From Streptomyces sp. YIM 130001 (GTDB taxonomy: Bacteria; Actinomycetota; Actinomycetes; Streptomycetales; Streptomycetaceae), in NCBI RefSeq assembly GCF_003574445.1, contig NZ_KZ984550.1, positions 310,001 to 374,000 of the forward strand: a stretch of 64,000 nt of DNA. Reading direction: 5' to 3'. Under the pieces are notes generated by a model. It searched no databases and had not been told where the DNA came from. It saw nothing but the letters and a program-made list of their open reading frames with translations. Made by a program: the position numbers and the translations under genes. Within the stretch, counting starts at the first letter, position 1; each line of letters starts with the position of its first letter. Positions 7,483-15,743 of the stretch are shown here, in pieces.

Positions 7483-7725
7483 CGGTACTGCTCCTTGATC
7501 CGGTCGGTTGAATCCGCTTCGCCCGAATGTAGGCGTTGGTGCCGGTGTGGAGTAATGCGGGGGGTAAGAACAGGGGATGACACCTTTGGTCCGCGATCAT
7601 CAACTGCCGTGCGGTACGCGGCAGATGGGCAGCTGAACCCGGTTGCGTGGGCACAGATCTGCGAGTGTGCACCCGGGGACGGAATCCGGCCATCTCACCG
7701 GGCGTGTCGCGCGGGCCGGCAGAGA

Positions 7726-8238
7726 TCAGCCGCCGCCCCTGCCCCCGCACGCCTTGTCCACGAAGTAGGCGACCGGGCCGAACAAGGTCCAGGGGATGCT
7801 CACCCAGATCAGGGTCGCCCACAGCGCCACGTCACCGCGCAGGCCCGGCCCGACGGCGATCTCCATCAGCACGCACAGCGTCGACGGAGCGGACACGATC
7901 GCCGCCCCCCAGTGCGGCTGCCTGCGGTATCCGAAGTACGCACTGACGCCGACGTGCACGGCACAGGCGGCCGCCACGGCCCCCAGGAGCGCGTCGGACG
8001 GGTCGCTGAACAGCCTCCCGTCCGTGGCGAAAAACCTCCACGGCAGGATCAGCAGACAGGCGGCGCTCACCACGGCGAAACCCGCCAGGCTCACCAACAC
8101 CCGTTCCCGCCAGGGACGTTCGGAAAGCGGGCCCGGCACACTCCGGGCCCGCCGCTTCTCCCACGACCGTCCGGTCGCGTGCCGCGACACCTGCGGCTTC
8201 GCCCACGCCTCTTCGTCGCGAGCGTTTTCTGCGTCCAT
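7726..8238 (-). CDS. Small membrane protein, paralog of its neighbour
   Basis: 170 residues from ATG 8238; the longer open frame upstream (to 8511) overlaps the neighbouring gene and is not needed. The N-terminal 40 residues are charged and cytosolic. About four TM segments follow (VLVSLAGFAVVSAACLLILPW, LLGAVAAACAVHVGVSAYF, AAIVSAPSTLCVLMEIAV and a final VALWATLIWVSIPWTLFGPVAYF). The segment PLSERPWRERVLVSLAG with the following LPW motif aligns with PLGERPFAERWTVRLAA in the upstream gene, so the pair are diverged duplicates in one operon, 37 bases apart. Function unknown. Confidence 0.65.
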   Translation of the reverse strand: MDAENARDEEAWAKPQVSRHATGRSWEKRRARSVPGPLSERPWRERVLVSLAGFAVVSAACLLILPWRFFATDGRLFSDPSDALLGAVAAACAVHVGVSAYFGYRRQPHWGAAIVSAPSTLCVLMEIAVGPGLRGDVALWATLIWVSIPWTLFGPVAYFVDKACGGRGGG

Positions 8239-8275
8239 CGCCACCCCCCGAAGGCGAAGTACCGCAGGCCGGCGG

Positions 8276-8797
8276 TCAGCTCCGCCCGCCGGCACCCACC
8301 CGGGCCGCGACGAAGGCACCGGCCGCGAACAGGGCGCCGAAGAACACCCAGGCGACGGGCCACACCGCCGCGTCCTGCACCGGGTGCGTAGCGAACGACG
8401 CGAGGAGCAGAGCCGTGGGCGGCACAGCGACGAGCGGCACCGCGAGAGCGGTGCGGTCCCTGCGCCCCAGGTAAGCGGCGAGCAGCAGAAGCACCACGGA
8501 CAGTCCCACAACTCCCGTGGCGGTCACCGGAGTTGTCTCATCGATGACGCCGGGCGACGCGGCTCGGTTGCGCAGGTCCCAGGGCAGGAAGAGCAGGTAC
8601 GCACCGCCCGCGGCTACGGCGGCCGCCAGTCGTACGGTCCACCGCTCGGCGAAGGGGCGCTCCCCGAGCGGGGCCAACAGGCGCTTCGTGAGAGTGCCGG
8701 GATTGGACGCGGCGGCGTTCTGCCGCCGTCCGTTCCGCCGCTCGTTCCGTGTCATGGCCGCCGTCGTTCCGTGCGTGGGTGTGATCGATGTCGTCAT
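8276..8797 (-). CDS. Small membrane protein, first of a paralogous pair
   Basis: 173 residues from ATG 8797. A basic N-terminal region of about 50 residues precedes four predicted TM segments: AAAVAAGGAYLLFLPW, VTATGVVGLSVVLLLLAAYL, VPLVAVPPTALLLASFA and AVWPVAWVFFGALFAAGAFVAA. It shares the PLGERPFAERW...LPW block with the next gene. I recognise no named family. Two diverged copies in tandem suggest a heteromeric membrane assembly, but that is inference. Confidence 0.65.
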   Translation of the reverse strand: MTTSITPTHGTTAAMTRNERRNGRRQNAAASNPGTLTKRLLAPLGERPFAERWTVRLAAAVAAGGAYLLFLPWDLRNRAASPGVIDETTPVTATGVVGLSVVLLLLAAYLGRRDRTALAVPLVAVPPTALLLASFATHPVQDAAVWPVAWVFFGALFAAGAFVAARVGAGGRS

Positions 8798-8926
8798 GGG
8801 CCCACCCTCGCTGCGGGAGCCGGGCGGGCCACAGAGTACGGGTACTCATCTCGCTGCCGAGTATCCGAGTAGCTGTCCGCCGGTGCGCGGCGGGCGCCTT
8901 CCCGGGCGTCGGCCCGACGGCCCCGC

Positions 8927-8943
8927 CCTCAAGCGCCGGACGG
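8927..8943. repeat. Fragment of a Streptomyces extragenic palindromic repeat
   Basis: CCTCAAGCGCCGGACGG is a one-base variant of the CCTCAAACGCCGGACGG core seen as a full inverted repeat at 33116-33239. Only one arm is clear here. It lies in the 200-base gap downstream of the GlxA-type regulator gene. Confidence 0.55.
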
Positions 8944-8997
8944 ACTCGATGCCCGGGCCCGGCCGAATGCCCCGGCCAGACTCGATCCACGAGACCG

Positions 8998-10020
8998 CTA
9001 CGACCGCGGCCCCCTGAACGTCGACCGGTAAGCCCCCGGGGAGACCCCGAGCGCCGACTGGAAGTGCTGGCGCAGGGACGCGCCCGTGCCGAAGCCGGCG
9101 TCGGCGGCGACACGGTCCACCGTGTGGTCGGTCTCCTCGAGCAACTGCCTTGCCTGTTCGATGCGTTGACGGGTCAGCCACTGCATCGGAGTGAGTCCGA
9201 CCTCCTCGCGGAAGCGGCGGCTGAAGGTGCGCACGCTCATGCCTTCGCGGACCGCGAGCTGCTTCAGGGTGAGCGGCTCGCCGAGGCGGGTGAGGGCCCA
9301 GGCGCGGGAGGCACCCGTGCCGGCGAGGTCGGGGTCGGCGACGGGCCGCGGGATGTACTGGGCCTGGCCGCCCTCGCGGTGCGGCGGCACCACGGTCCGC
9401 CGGGCCACGTCCGCGGCGACGGCCGCCCCGAAGTCGCTGCGGATCATGTGCAGGCACAGGTCGATGCCGGCGGCCTCGCCCGCCGAGGTCAGCACCCGGC
9501 CCTCGTCGACGTACAGCACCTCGGGGTCGGTCGTGACCTGCGGGAAGCGTCGGGCGAAGGCGGCCGCCGAGCGCCAGTGCGTGGTGGCGCGGCGGCCGTC
9601 GAGGAGTCCGAGGGAGGCGAGCACGAACGCTCCGGTGCAGATCGAAGCGATCCGGCCGGTCGCGGGGACGGCGGCGAGGGCGTCGGCGAGCGGCCCGGAC
9701 AGGGGCGCGTCCAGGGACTCGTCCTGCTCGTGCGAGGCCGGTACGACGACGGTGTCGGCCTCGGCCAGCGCCTCGGGGCCGTGCGGCGCGTGGAGGGTGA
9801 AGTCCACGTCCGTACGCACCGGTCCGGCCACGAGTGCACAGGTCACCACGGAGTAGAGGGGCGAGCCGCCGGACGTGCGGGCGGAGCCGAACAGCTGGTG
9901 CACCAGGCCGAGTTCCATCGGCAGCACGCCGTCCCGGACGAACACGGCGACCCGGTGCGGGGAGTCGGTCCCCGCACCCGTATCGGCCGCCCCTGCGTTC
10001 CTCACTCGCTCAGCACCCAT
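8998..10020 (-). CDS. GlxA-family transcriptional regulator (DJ-1/PfpI-like domain plus AraC HTH)
   Basis: 340 residues from ATG 10020. Residues about 20-195 form a DJ-1/PfpI-like domain (HRVAVFVRDGVLPMELGLVHQLFG, with the nucleophile-elbow region IASICTGAFVLASLGLLDGRRATTHW). Residues about 225-335 carry two AraC-type helix-turn-helix motifs (LTLKQLAVREGMSVRTFSRRF and VDRVAADAGFGTGASLRQHF, ending in GVSPGAYRSTFRG). The family activates or represses neighbouring genes in response to small nitrogenous metabolites, and the DJ-1 domain is normally not catalytic. It is divergent from an MFS transporter with only 71 bases between starts, so that transporter is the probable target. Confidence 0.9.
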   Translation of the reverse strand: MGAERVRNAGAADTGAGTDSPHRVAVFVRDGVLPMELGLVHQLFGSARTSGGSPLYSVVTCALVAGPVRTDVDFTLHAPHGPEALAEADTVVVPASHEQDESLDAPLSGPLADALAAVPATGRIASICTGAFVLASLGLLDGRRATTHWRSAAAFARRFPQVTTDPEVLYVDEGRVLTSAGEAAGIDLCLHMIRSDFGAAVAADVARRTVVPPHREGGQAQYIPRPVADPDLAGTGASRAWALTRLGEPLTLKQLAVREGMSVRTFSRRFREEVGLTPMQWLTRQRIEQARQLLEETDHTVDRVAADAGFGTGASLRQHFQSALGVSPGAYRSTFRGPRS

Positions 10021-10054
10021 GGCCAGATTCTTTCACATCATGGCCATCTGGCCA
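10020..10054. promoter_or_regulatory. Inverted-repeat operator candidate between glxA-type regulator and MFS gene
   Basis: TGGCCAGAT (10020-10028) and ATCTGGCCA (10046-10054) are perfect 9-base inverted arms separated by 17 bases, with a third TGGCCA at 10041-10046. The left arm overlaps the regulator start codon, which would suit autoregulation together with control of the divergent transporter. Confidence 0.5.
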
Positions 10055-10091
10055 CTCGTACGGCCACCCACCCGGGACGCAGGCTCGGACC

Positions 10092-11399
10092 ATGAACGCA
10101 AGGACGGCGGCAGGGCCCGCGACACCCACCACCACACCGGCACCCGCTCCGCCCCGGAGCCTGCGCCCCTGGGCCGTGGCCGCCGTCGCGGCCGTGGCCA
10201 TCGTGACGGCAGGTGCGTTCACCACTCTCGCCGGGCTCCTGGTCGGCCCGCTGCACGCGGAGTTCGGCTGGTCGCGGGGCGCGATCGGCGTCGCGATGGC
10301 GGTGAACATGGTCGTGTACGGGGCTACGGCGCCGTTCGCGGCCGCCCTGATGGACCGGTTCGGGATGCGCAGGGTGATCGGCGGTTCGCTCGCCCTGATC
10401 GCGGGCGGCGCCGCGGGCACTCTGACGATGGGCGAGATCTGGCAGCTCGTCCTGTGCTGGGGCGTACTGGTGGGGCTCGGCAGTGGCGCCGCGTCCATGG
10501 TGTTCGCGGCGACGCTGACGGAGCGCTGGTTCGTGGCGCGGCGCGGCCTCGTCGCGGGGCTGCTGACGGCGGCGAGTGTGTTCGGCCAGTTCGTGTTCCT
10601 GCCGGTGCTCTCGCGGGTGGTGGAGGGGCCGGGCTGGCGTACCGCCACCCTGACGCTCGCGGTCGCCGCGGCGGCGGCGACGCCGCTGGTCGCCTTCTTC
10701 CTGCGGGACCATCCCGCCGATGTGGGCGGACTCCCCCACGGCGCACGGGAGTTCGTGCCGAGGCCGCCCCCTGTGCAGGGCGCTGCGGTGCGGGCGGTAC
10801 GGACTCTGGTGTCGGCGGCGCGTACGGCCCCCTTCTGGCTGCTCGCCGGGATCTTCGCGGTGTGCGGTGCGTCGACGAACGGCGTGATGTGGAGCCACTT
10901 CGCGCCCGCCGCGCACGATCACGGGATGCCGGTGACGGCGGCGGCGTCCGTGCTCGCGCTGATCGGGATCTTCAACGTGGCCGGCACGGTCGCCTCGGGC
11001 TGGCTCACCGACCGTTATGACGCACGTCGGTTGCTCGCCGGGTACTTCGCCGTGCGCGGCCTGTCGTTGCTCGTACTGCCGCTGCTGTTCTCGGCGACCC
11101 TGAACGCGCCGCTGGTGGCGTTCGCGGTGGTCTTCGGCCTGCTCGACGTGGCGACGGTGCCGCCCACCATCGCGCTGGCCCGCGAGCACTTCGGGGCCCG
11201 GAGCGCGATCGTCTTCGGCTGGGTGAACGCGGGGCACCAACTGGGCGCCGGAGCCGTCGCGTTCGGCGGCGGTGTGGCCCGCGACCTGTTCGGAGGTTAC
11301 GACGTGGTGTGGGTGACGACCGCCGCCCTGTGCGCGGCGGCGGCCCTGCTCTCCCTGGTGGTGCGCAAGCCCGCGCCGACCACTCGCCCGGCGCCGTAG
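10092..11399 (+). CDS. MFS transporter, monocarboxylate-porter-like
   Basis: 435 residues from ATG 10092. A 25-residue Ala/Pro/Thr-rich cytosolic N-terminus precedes twelve predicted TM segments. Typical MFS features include GWSRGAIGVAMAVNM in TM2, the loop 2-3 motif LMDRFGMRRVIGG, the central FFLRDHPADVGGLP loop and the second-half loop GWLTDRYDARRLLAGY. The GW(S/T)R motif after TM1 is characteristic of monocarboxylate or OFA-type porters. The substrate is unknown. Control by the divergent GlxA-type regulator is inferred from the short shared promoter and its palindrome. Confidence 0.88.
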   Translation: MNARTAAGPATPTTTPAPAPPRSLRPWAVAAVAAVAIVTAGAFTTLAGLLVGPLHAEFGWSRGAIGVAMAVNMVVYGATAPFAAALMDRFGMRRVIGGSLALIAGGAAGTLTMGEIWQLVLCWGVLVGLGSGAASMVFAATLTERWFVARRGLVAGLLTAASVFGQFVFLPVLSRVVEGPGWRTATLTLAVAAAAATPLVAFFLRDHPADVGGLPHGAREFVPRPPPVQGAAVRAVRTLVSAARTAPFWLLAGIFAVCGASTNGVMWSHFAPAAHDHGMPVTAAASVLALIGIFNVAGTVASGWLTDRYDARRLLAGYFAVRGLSLLVLPLLFSATLNAPLVAFAVVFGLLDVATVPPTIALAREHFGARSAIVFGWVNAGHQLGAGAVAFGGGVARDLFGGYDVVWVTTAALCAAAALLSLVVRKPAPTTRPAP

Positions 11400-11432
11400 G
11401 CCACGGGACCGCCAGGCGCCCGTAGAGCCCGC

Positions 11433-12821
11433 CTAGCCCCCCGCCACCTGCGTGACCGCGTGGATCACCAGTCCCGCAAGTGACCCGACCACCGTGCCGT
11501 TGATGCGGATGAACTGCAGGTCACGGCCGATGTGGGCCTCGATCTTCTTCGAGGTGTGGTCGGCGTCCCAGCCGGCCACGGTGTCGGTGATCAGGGAGGT
11601 GATCTCCCCGCGGTACGTCTGCACGACGTACACCGCGGCGTCCTCCACCCAGCCGTCGACCTTGTTCTGCAGCCGGCCGTCCGTGGCGAGCCGCTGACCG
11701 AGCGAGAGCAGCGCCGTGCGCACCCGCATCCGCAGCTCGCTGCGCTCGTCCTCGGCGGCCGCGACGACCATCGCGCGGACCGAGGACCAGGCGGAGGCGA
11801 TCAGGTCCTGCACCTCGCCGCGGCCGAGCACCTCGGACTTGAGCCGCTCGACACGGGCCCGGGTGTCGCCGTCGGTCTGCAGGTCGGTCGCGAAGTCGGA
11901 GAGGAACTTGTCGACGGCGCCGCGCGCCGGGTGCTCCGGCATGTCCCGCATCTCGGTGACGAAGCGCAGCAGCTCCTTGTAGACGCGCTCGCCGACCTTG
12001 CGGTCCACGAACCGCGGCGTCCAGCCGGGGGCGCCGCCCTCTACGGCGTCCATCACCTGGTCACTGTGGGCGACGAGCCAGTCGTGGGCACGGACGCAGA
12101 CCAGGTCGACGATGCGCCGGTGGCCGCCGTCCGCGACGACCTTGTCGAGCATCTTGCCGAGGCCGGGGGCGATCTCCGCGGCGTCCGCACGCCGGGTGAT
12201 GGCCTCCCCGACGATCGCCTGTACGTCCGAGTCCCGCAGCACGGTCAGTGCGCCGCGCAGCGCGGTGGACAGTTCCGCGGTCACCCGGTCCGCGTGCTCC
12301 GGCTCGGCGAGCCAGGCGCCGAGCCGGCTGCCGATGCCGACGGCCCGCAGGCGGCGGCGTACCACTTCGCGGGAGAGGAAGTTCTCGCCGACGAATTCGC
12401 CGAGCGAGATGCCGAGCTGGTCCTTCTTGGTCGGGATGATCGCCGTGTGCGGGATCGGCAGGCCGAGCGGGTGCCGGAAGAGCGCCGTGACGGCGAACCA
12501 GTCGGCGAGCGCGCCGACCATGCCGGCCTCCGCGGCGGCGGCCACATAGCCGGCCCAGGCCCCTGCCCCGGAGTGCTCGGCCCAGGTGGCGAGCACGTAG
12601 ACCACGGCGACCAGACCGAGGAGCGCGGTGGCGATGGCCTTCATCCGGCGTACGCCCCGACGCTTGATCTCATCGGCCTCGCTGTACGAGAACGCCCCGG
12701 GATGGGCGGGCTCCGTCCGGTTCGTACCCTCTGCCGGGAATGGCGCGCCGGGCTCCAGGGCAGGCTGCCCCGTGCCTTCTTCTGCCGGTTCAGCCGGTTC
12801 ATCCGGTTTTGTACGTTCCAT
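11433..12821 (-). CDS. DUF445 family membrane-associated protein
   Basis: 462 residues from ATG 12821; a TTG at 12851 and a GTG at 12830 are alternatives. A disordered N-terminus of about 45 residues is followed by a TM helix (AIATALLGLVAVVYVLATW) and a second hydrophobic segment with the DUF445 signature EAGMVGALADWFAVTALFRHPLGLPIPHTAIIP. A long helical region follows, with GEFVGENFLSREVVRRRLR and ELSTALRGALTVLRDSDVQAIV. A C-terminal hydrophobic anchor (NGTVVGSLAGLVIHAV) completes the usual DUF445 architecture. The family is widespread and uncharacterised, with no catalytic motif. A structural role at the membrane is only a guess. Confidence 0.88.
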   Translation of the reverse strand: MERTKPDEPAEPAEEGTGQPALEPGAPFPAEGTNRTEPAHPGAFSYSEADEIKRRGVRRMKAIATALLGLVAVVYVLATWAEHSGAGAWAGYVAAAAEAGMVGALADWFAVTALFRHPLGLPIPHTAIIPTKKDQLGISLGEFVGENFLSREVVRRRLRAVGIGSRLGAWLAEPEHADRVTAELSTALRGALTVLRDSDVQAIVGEAITRRADAAEIAPGLGKMLDKVVADGGHRRIVDLVCVRAHDWLVAHSDQVMDAVEGGAPGWTPRFVDRKVGERVYKELLRFVTEMRDMPEHPARGAVDKFLSDFATDLQTDGDTRARVERLKSEVLGRGEVQDLIASAWSSVRAMVVAAAEDERSELRMRVRTALLSLGQRLATDGRLQNKVDGWVEDAAVYVVQTYRGEITSLITDTVAGWDADHTSKKIEAHIGRDLQFIRINGTVVGSLAGLVIHAVTQVAGG

Positions 12822-13007
12822 TCGCTCCACCCGTCGCCCGTTCTCCCGCAAGCATTCTCCCTGCTTGAGCTACTCCTGGAACGAACCACGAGTTCCCGGC
12901 GTCTGTTACGCCGGGGGGTGCCGTGCGCAGCCTCCGGCGGCATGCCGCAAAATGGGATTGTCCAATCGGAGCCTCGGGCTCCCACTGCCCGAGGAGATAA
13001 ACCCCGC

Positions 13008-14354
13008 ATGACCAGGCGCGACGAGGGGGCCTTCGGGGGCTTGTCCCCCGTGCGAAGCAGTGCCCTGCTGGCCGGCATGGTGGCCCTTGTGCTGCTCGTC
13101 TCCGCGGCCATCTACGTGGTGGTCGCCCAGGGAGGCGAAGACGAAGGCGTACAGGCCGGCGGACGCACCCCGCAGAGTTCGGCGGCACCGGCGTCGTCGG
13201 GCGCCTGGGTGGGCACGTGGTCGTCCTCCCCGGCGGGGGCGGAGCCTCGCACCCAGCGCGGATTCCCGGGACGCTCGATCCGCAATGTCGTGCACACCAG
13301 CGTGGGCGGCAGCAGCGTGCGCATCACCCTGTCGAATCTGTACGGGCAGGAGCCGCTGTCCATCACACACGGTTCGGTTGCGGTCTCGGCTGCGCCGAGC
13401 AACCCGACAGCGGCGGCCGGCACGCTGCGGCGGCTGACCTTCGGCGGCAACCGCTCGGTGGTGATCGCGCCGGGCGAGCAGGTGGTCAGCGACGCGGCCC
13501 GCCTCCAGATACCGTCGGACGCGGACCTCCTGGTCACGACGTTCTCGCCGACCCCGTCGGGCCCGGTCACCTACCACCCGCACGCGCGGCAGATCTCCTA
13601 CGTGGCGCGCGGCGACCGCACGGAGGACCCGCGGGGCGACGCGTACACGCAGCAGAGCCCGTACTGGCGCTATCTGACCGCGGTCGACGTGCTGAGCCGG
13701 GAGGCGGACGGTACCGTGGTCGTCATCGGCGACTCCCTCACCGACGGCATATCCGCGACGATGGGCGCCAACAGCCGCTGGACCGACATCCTTTCGGACC
13801 GGCTCCGCGGCGAGGAGGGGGCACCTCGCTACAGCGTGATCAACCAGGGCATCAGCGGTAACCGTGTCCTGTCCGACGGTCTCGGCCGTCCCGCGGACAA
13901 CCCGAGCGGACTGTCCCGTTTCCAGCGCGACGTACTGGGCCGCAGCGGCGTGAAGGCAGTCGTCATCGCCCTCGGTGTCAACGACATCCTGCGCACCCCG
14001 CACCAGACCGACCCGCAGGAGATCGCCGACGGGCTGCGGGAGTTGACCCGCCAGGCGCATGCCCGCGGGCTGCGCGTGGTCGGCGCGACCCTGATGCCGT
14101 TCGGCGGACACCGCGGCTACACCCCGCAGTTGGACGCCGTGCGCCGCGCGGTGAACACGGAGATCCGCACCGGCAAGGTCTTCGACGAGGTCGTCGACTT
14201 CGACCGCGCCCTGCGCGACCCGTACCAGCCGGTGAAGCTCCGTACGCCGTACGACTCCGGCGACCATCTGCACCCGAGCGACGCGGGCTTCCGCAAGATG
14301 GCCGAGTCGTTCAACCTGAGCCACCTGAAGGGCTCCACCCCGGCCGAGCTCTGA
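13008..14354 (+). CDS. Membrane-anchored SGNH/GDSL hydrolase
   Basis: 448 residues from ATG 13008, with GAGGAG nine bases upstream. Residues 19-40 form a TM anchor, followed by a Gly/Ser/Ala linker and a beta-rich domain of about 170 residues (VGTWSSSPAG...). The SGNH hydrolase domain has block I VVVIGDSLTDG (nucleophile Ser), block II INQGISGNRVL (Gly), block III VIALGVNDIL (Asn) and block V DHLHPSDAGF (Asp and His). The reaction is hydrolysis of an ester or acyl bond outside the membrane; the substrate could be a polysaccharide acyl group or a lipid. It resembles extracellular GDSL esterases with an N-terminal accessory domain. Confidence 0.9.
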   Translation: MTRRDEGAFGGLSPVRSSALLAGMVALVLLVSAAIYVVVAQGGEDEGVQAGGRTPQSSAAPASSGAWVGTWSSSPAGAEPRTQRGFPGRSIRNVVHTSVGGSSVRITLSNLYGQEPLSITHGSVAVSAAPSNPTAAAGTLRRLTFGGNRSVVIAPGEQVVSDAARLQIPSDADLLVTTFSPTPSGPVTYHPHARQISYVARGDRTEDPRGDAYTQQSPYWRYLTAVDVLSREADGTVVVIGDSLTDGISATMGANSRWTDILSDRLRGEEGAPRYSVINQGISGNRVLSDGLGRPADNPSGLSRFQRDVLGRSGVKAVVIALGVNDILRTPHQTDPQEIADGLRELTRQAHARGLRVVGATLMPFGGHRGYTPQLDAVRRAVNTEIRTGKVFDEVVDFDRALRDPYQPVKLRTPYDSGDHLHPSDAGFRKMAESFNLSHLKGSTPAEL

Positions 14355-14399
14355 TCCGTCCGGCTGGCTACTCTGCCGGGATGCGCGAGTGGATACGGG

Positions 14400-15473
14400 G
14401 TGGGCGGCGTCGCGGGAGCGGCGTTCGCGCTGGTGGTGGCGGCCGGGGTGACCGTACCGCTGATGGCGGACGGGGACGGCGGATGCGCCCGGGTACCGGC
14501 GTCCGCGAAGCGCCTCGGGGACGATCCGGCGGCCGCGACCAAGGCCCTGGATCCCGGTGACGATCTGGCGCGGTTGGGCGCCGCGCGTCGCCTGCTCGGC
14601 CACGGGAAGGTGTGCGACGACGGGGCCGAGGTGCTGGGCCGGGCCGTCACAGCGGCCACCGTGCCGAAGCCGGGCCGCCCGCTGTCGCCCGCACAGGCCC
14701 GGGCCTCGTACGCGGTGGTGCAGGCCTTCACGGAGGCGGGACCGCCGGACGGTACGGCCCCGTACGTGGCGCGGATGCTGGCGAGCCAACCGGTGGACAC
14801 CGCGCGGCAGGGTGTCGCCGACATCCGGGACCCGGACGCGGCCGTCTACACGGCAGCGGACCTCGCAGGGGAGGGCCGCGCCGGCAAGGTCGGCCGCTTC
14901 CTGCATCCGGACGAGGCGCATCCGATCCACGAGTACGAGCCGCCGGCGGCACCCCGCCATGTCAATCCCCTGGCCTACCTGACCCGCCAACTCGCCAGGG
15001 ATCCGGAGGCGTTCGCGATCCTGTACGACGCCGAGCGCGCCCACCTCGCGCACTATCTGGAGCGCCTGGACGACCGCGCCCTGCTGCCCGGCCGCACCGT
15101 CAAGGGGTCGTGGCAGGTGGAGTGGGACCTGAAGGGCAGCGCGGAACGCATCGCCGATCTGCTGCGGTACCGCTACCACCACGCCCAGGACGGCGGGATC
15201 GAGGACCCGGCCGCCTTCGACCGCGCGGTCCGCCGGCAGGTCAGCGGCGCGTACGCGCCGTCCGCGACGCTGGTGAAGTCCCGTCCACCGATGGCCGATT
15301 CGACCCGTCGCGAACCGTCCGGGAAGCCGGACGGCGATCTCTTCGACGGCCGCCACCAGATCCTGCCGGTGCTCGACGACTGGGCGCGCGACCGGGGCAT
15401 ACCGCGGGCGCGGGCCGAGAGCCTGCACCGACTCCTCGACAGCGCGTATGTACAGGGCTGGTGGCTGCGGTGA
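14400..15473 (+). CDS. Exported protein of unknown function
   Basis: 357 residues if started at GTG 14400. A hydrophobic N-terminus (GVAGAAFALVVAAGVTVPLM) looks like a signal anchor but lacks basic residues in front of it. An ATG at 14381 encodes MREWIRGGRRR in another frame, exactly the positive N-terminus one would expect, so either the true start is GTG 14400 or a single-base change separates the two. The mature part contains two Cys and is mostly helical, with WQVEWDLKGSAERIADLLRYRY near the middle and a VQGWWLR ending. I recognise no family. Confidence 0.65.
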   Translation: MGGVAGAAFALVVAAGVTVPLMADGDGGCARVPASAKRLGDDPAAATKALDPGDDLARLGAARRLLGHGKVCDDGAEVLGRAVTAATVPKPGRPLSPAQARASYAVVQAFTEAGPPDGTAPYVARMLASQPVDTARQGVADIRDPDAAVYTAADLAGEGRAGKVGRFLHPDEAHPIHEYEPPAAPRHVNPLAYLTRQLARDPEAFAILYDAERAHLAHYLERLDDRALLPGRTVKGSWQVEWDLKGSAERIADLLRYRYHHAQDGGIEDPAAFDRAVRRQVSGAYAPSATLVKSRPPMADSTRREPSGKPDGDLFDGRHQILPVLDDWARDRGIPRARAESLHRLLDSAYVQGWWLR

Positions 15474-15743
15474 GCCCCCGCTCCGGCCGGCCTTCGAGCA
15501 CCTCCGGCGGTTGCTGAGCGGGGTCCGGGACGGCCCTGGGGTCTCGTACCCGGCTGGTGGCCGGAAGCGTTCCGGACCAACGGCCTGGTGGCCTCGTTCG
15601 AGAACCCGGGACAGGCGCACGGATTTCCTGGACCGCCGGGCAGGCCGGGTGATGCCGGACGGGCAGGTGATGCCGTGCCCGACCGGCGGGGTGGTGTCCG
15701 ACGGGCCGCGTGGTGCCGACCAAGCTGGGTGATGCCCGCCCTG
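15474..15743. other. 270-base intergenic region with short degenerate repeats
   Basis: The gap between two convergent genes holds several copies of a GGTGATGCC or GGTGGTGTC-like word spaced about 18-30 bases apart between 15645 and 15765. No gene, tRNA or clear terminator hairpin is visible. Confidence 0.5.

Noticed and set aside
12906-15620. A 904-codon open frame on the minus strand
   Set aside because: It is antisense to the SGNH hydrolase and the exported protein, both of which show family motifs or a signal sequence. Its translation is Arg/His/Pro-rich with no domain, as expected of a high-GC shadow frame.
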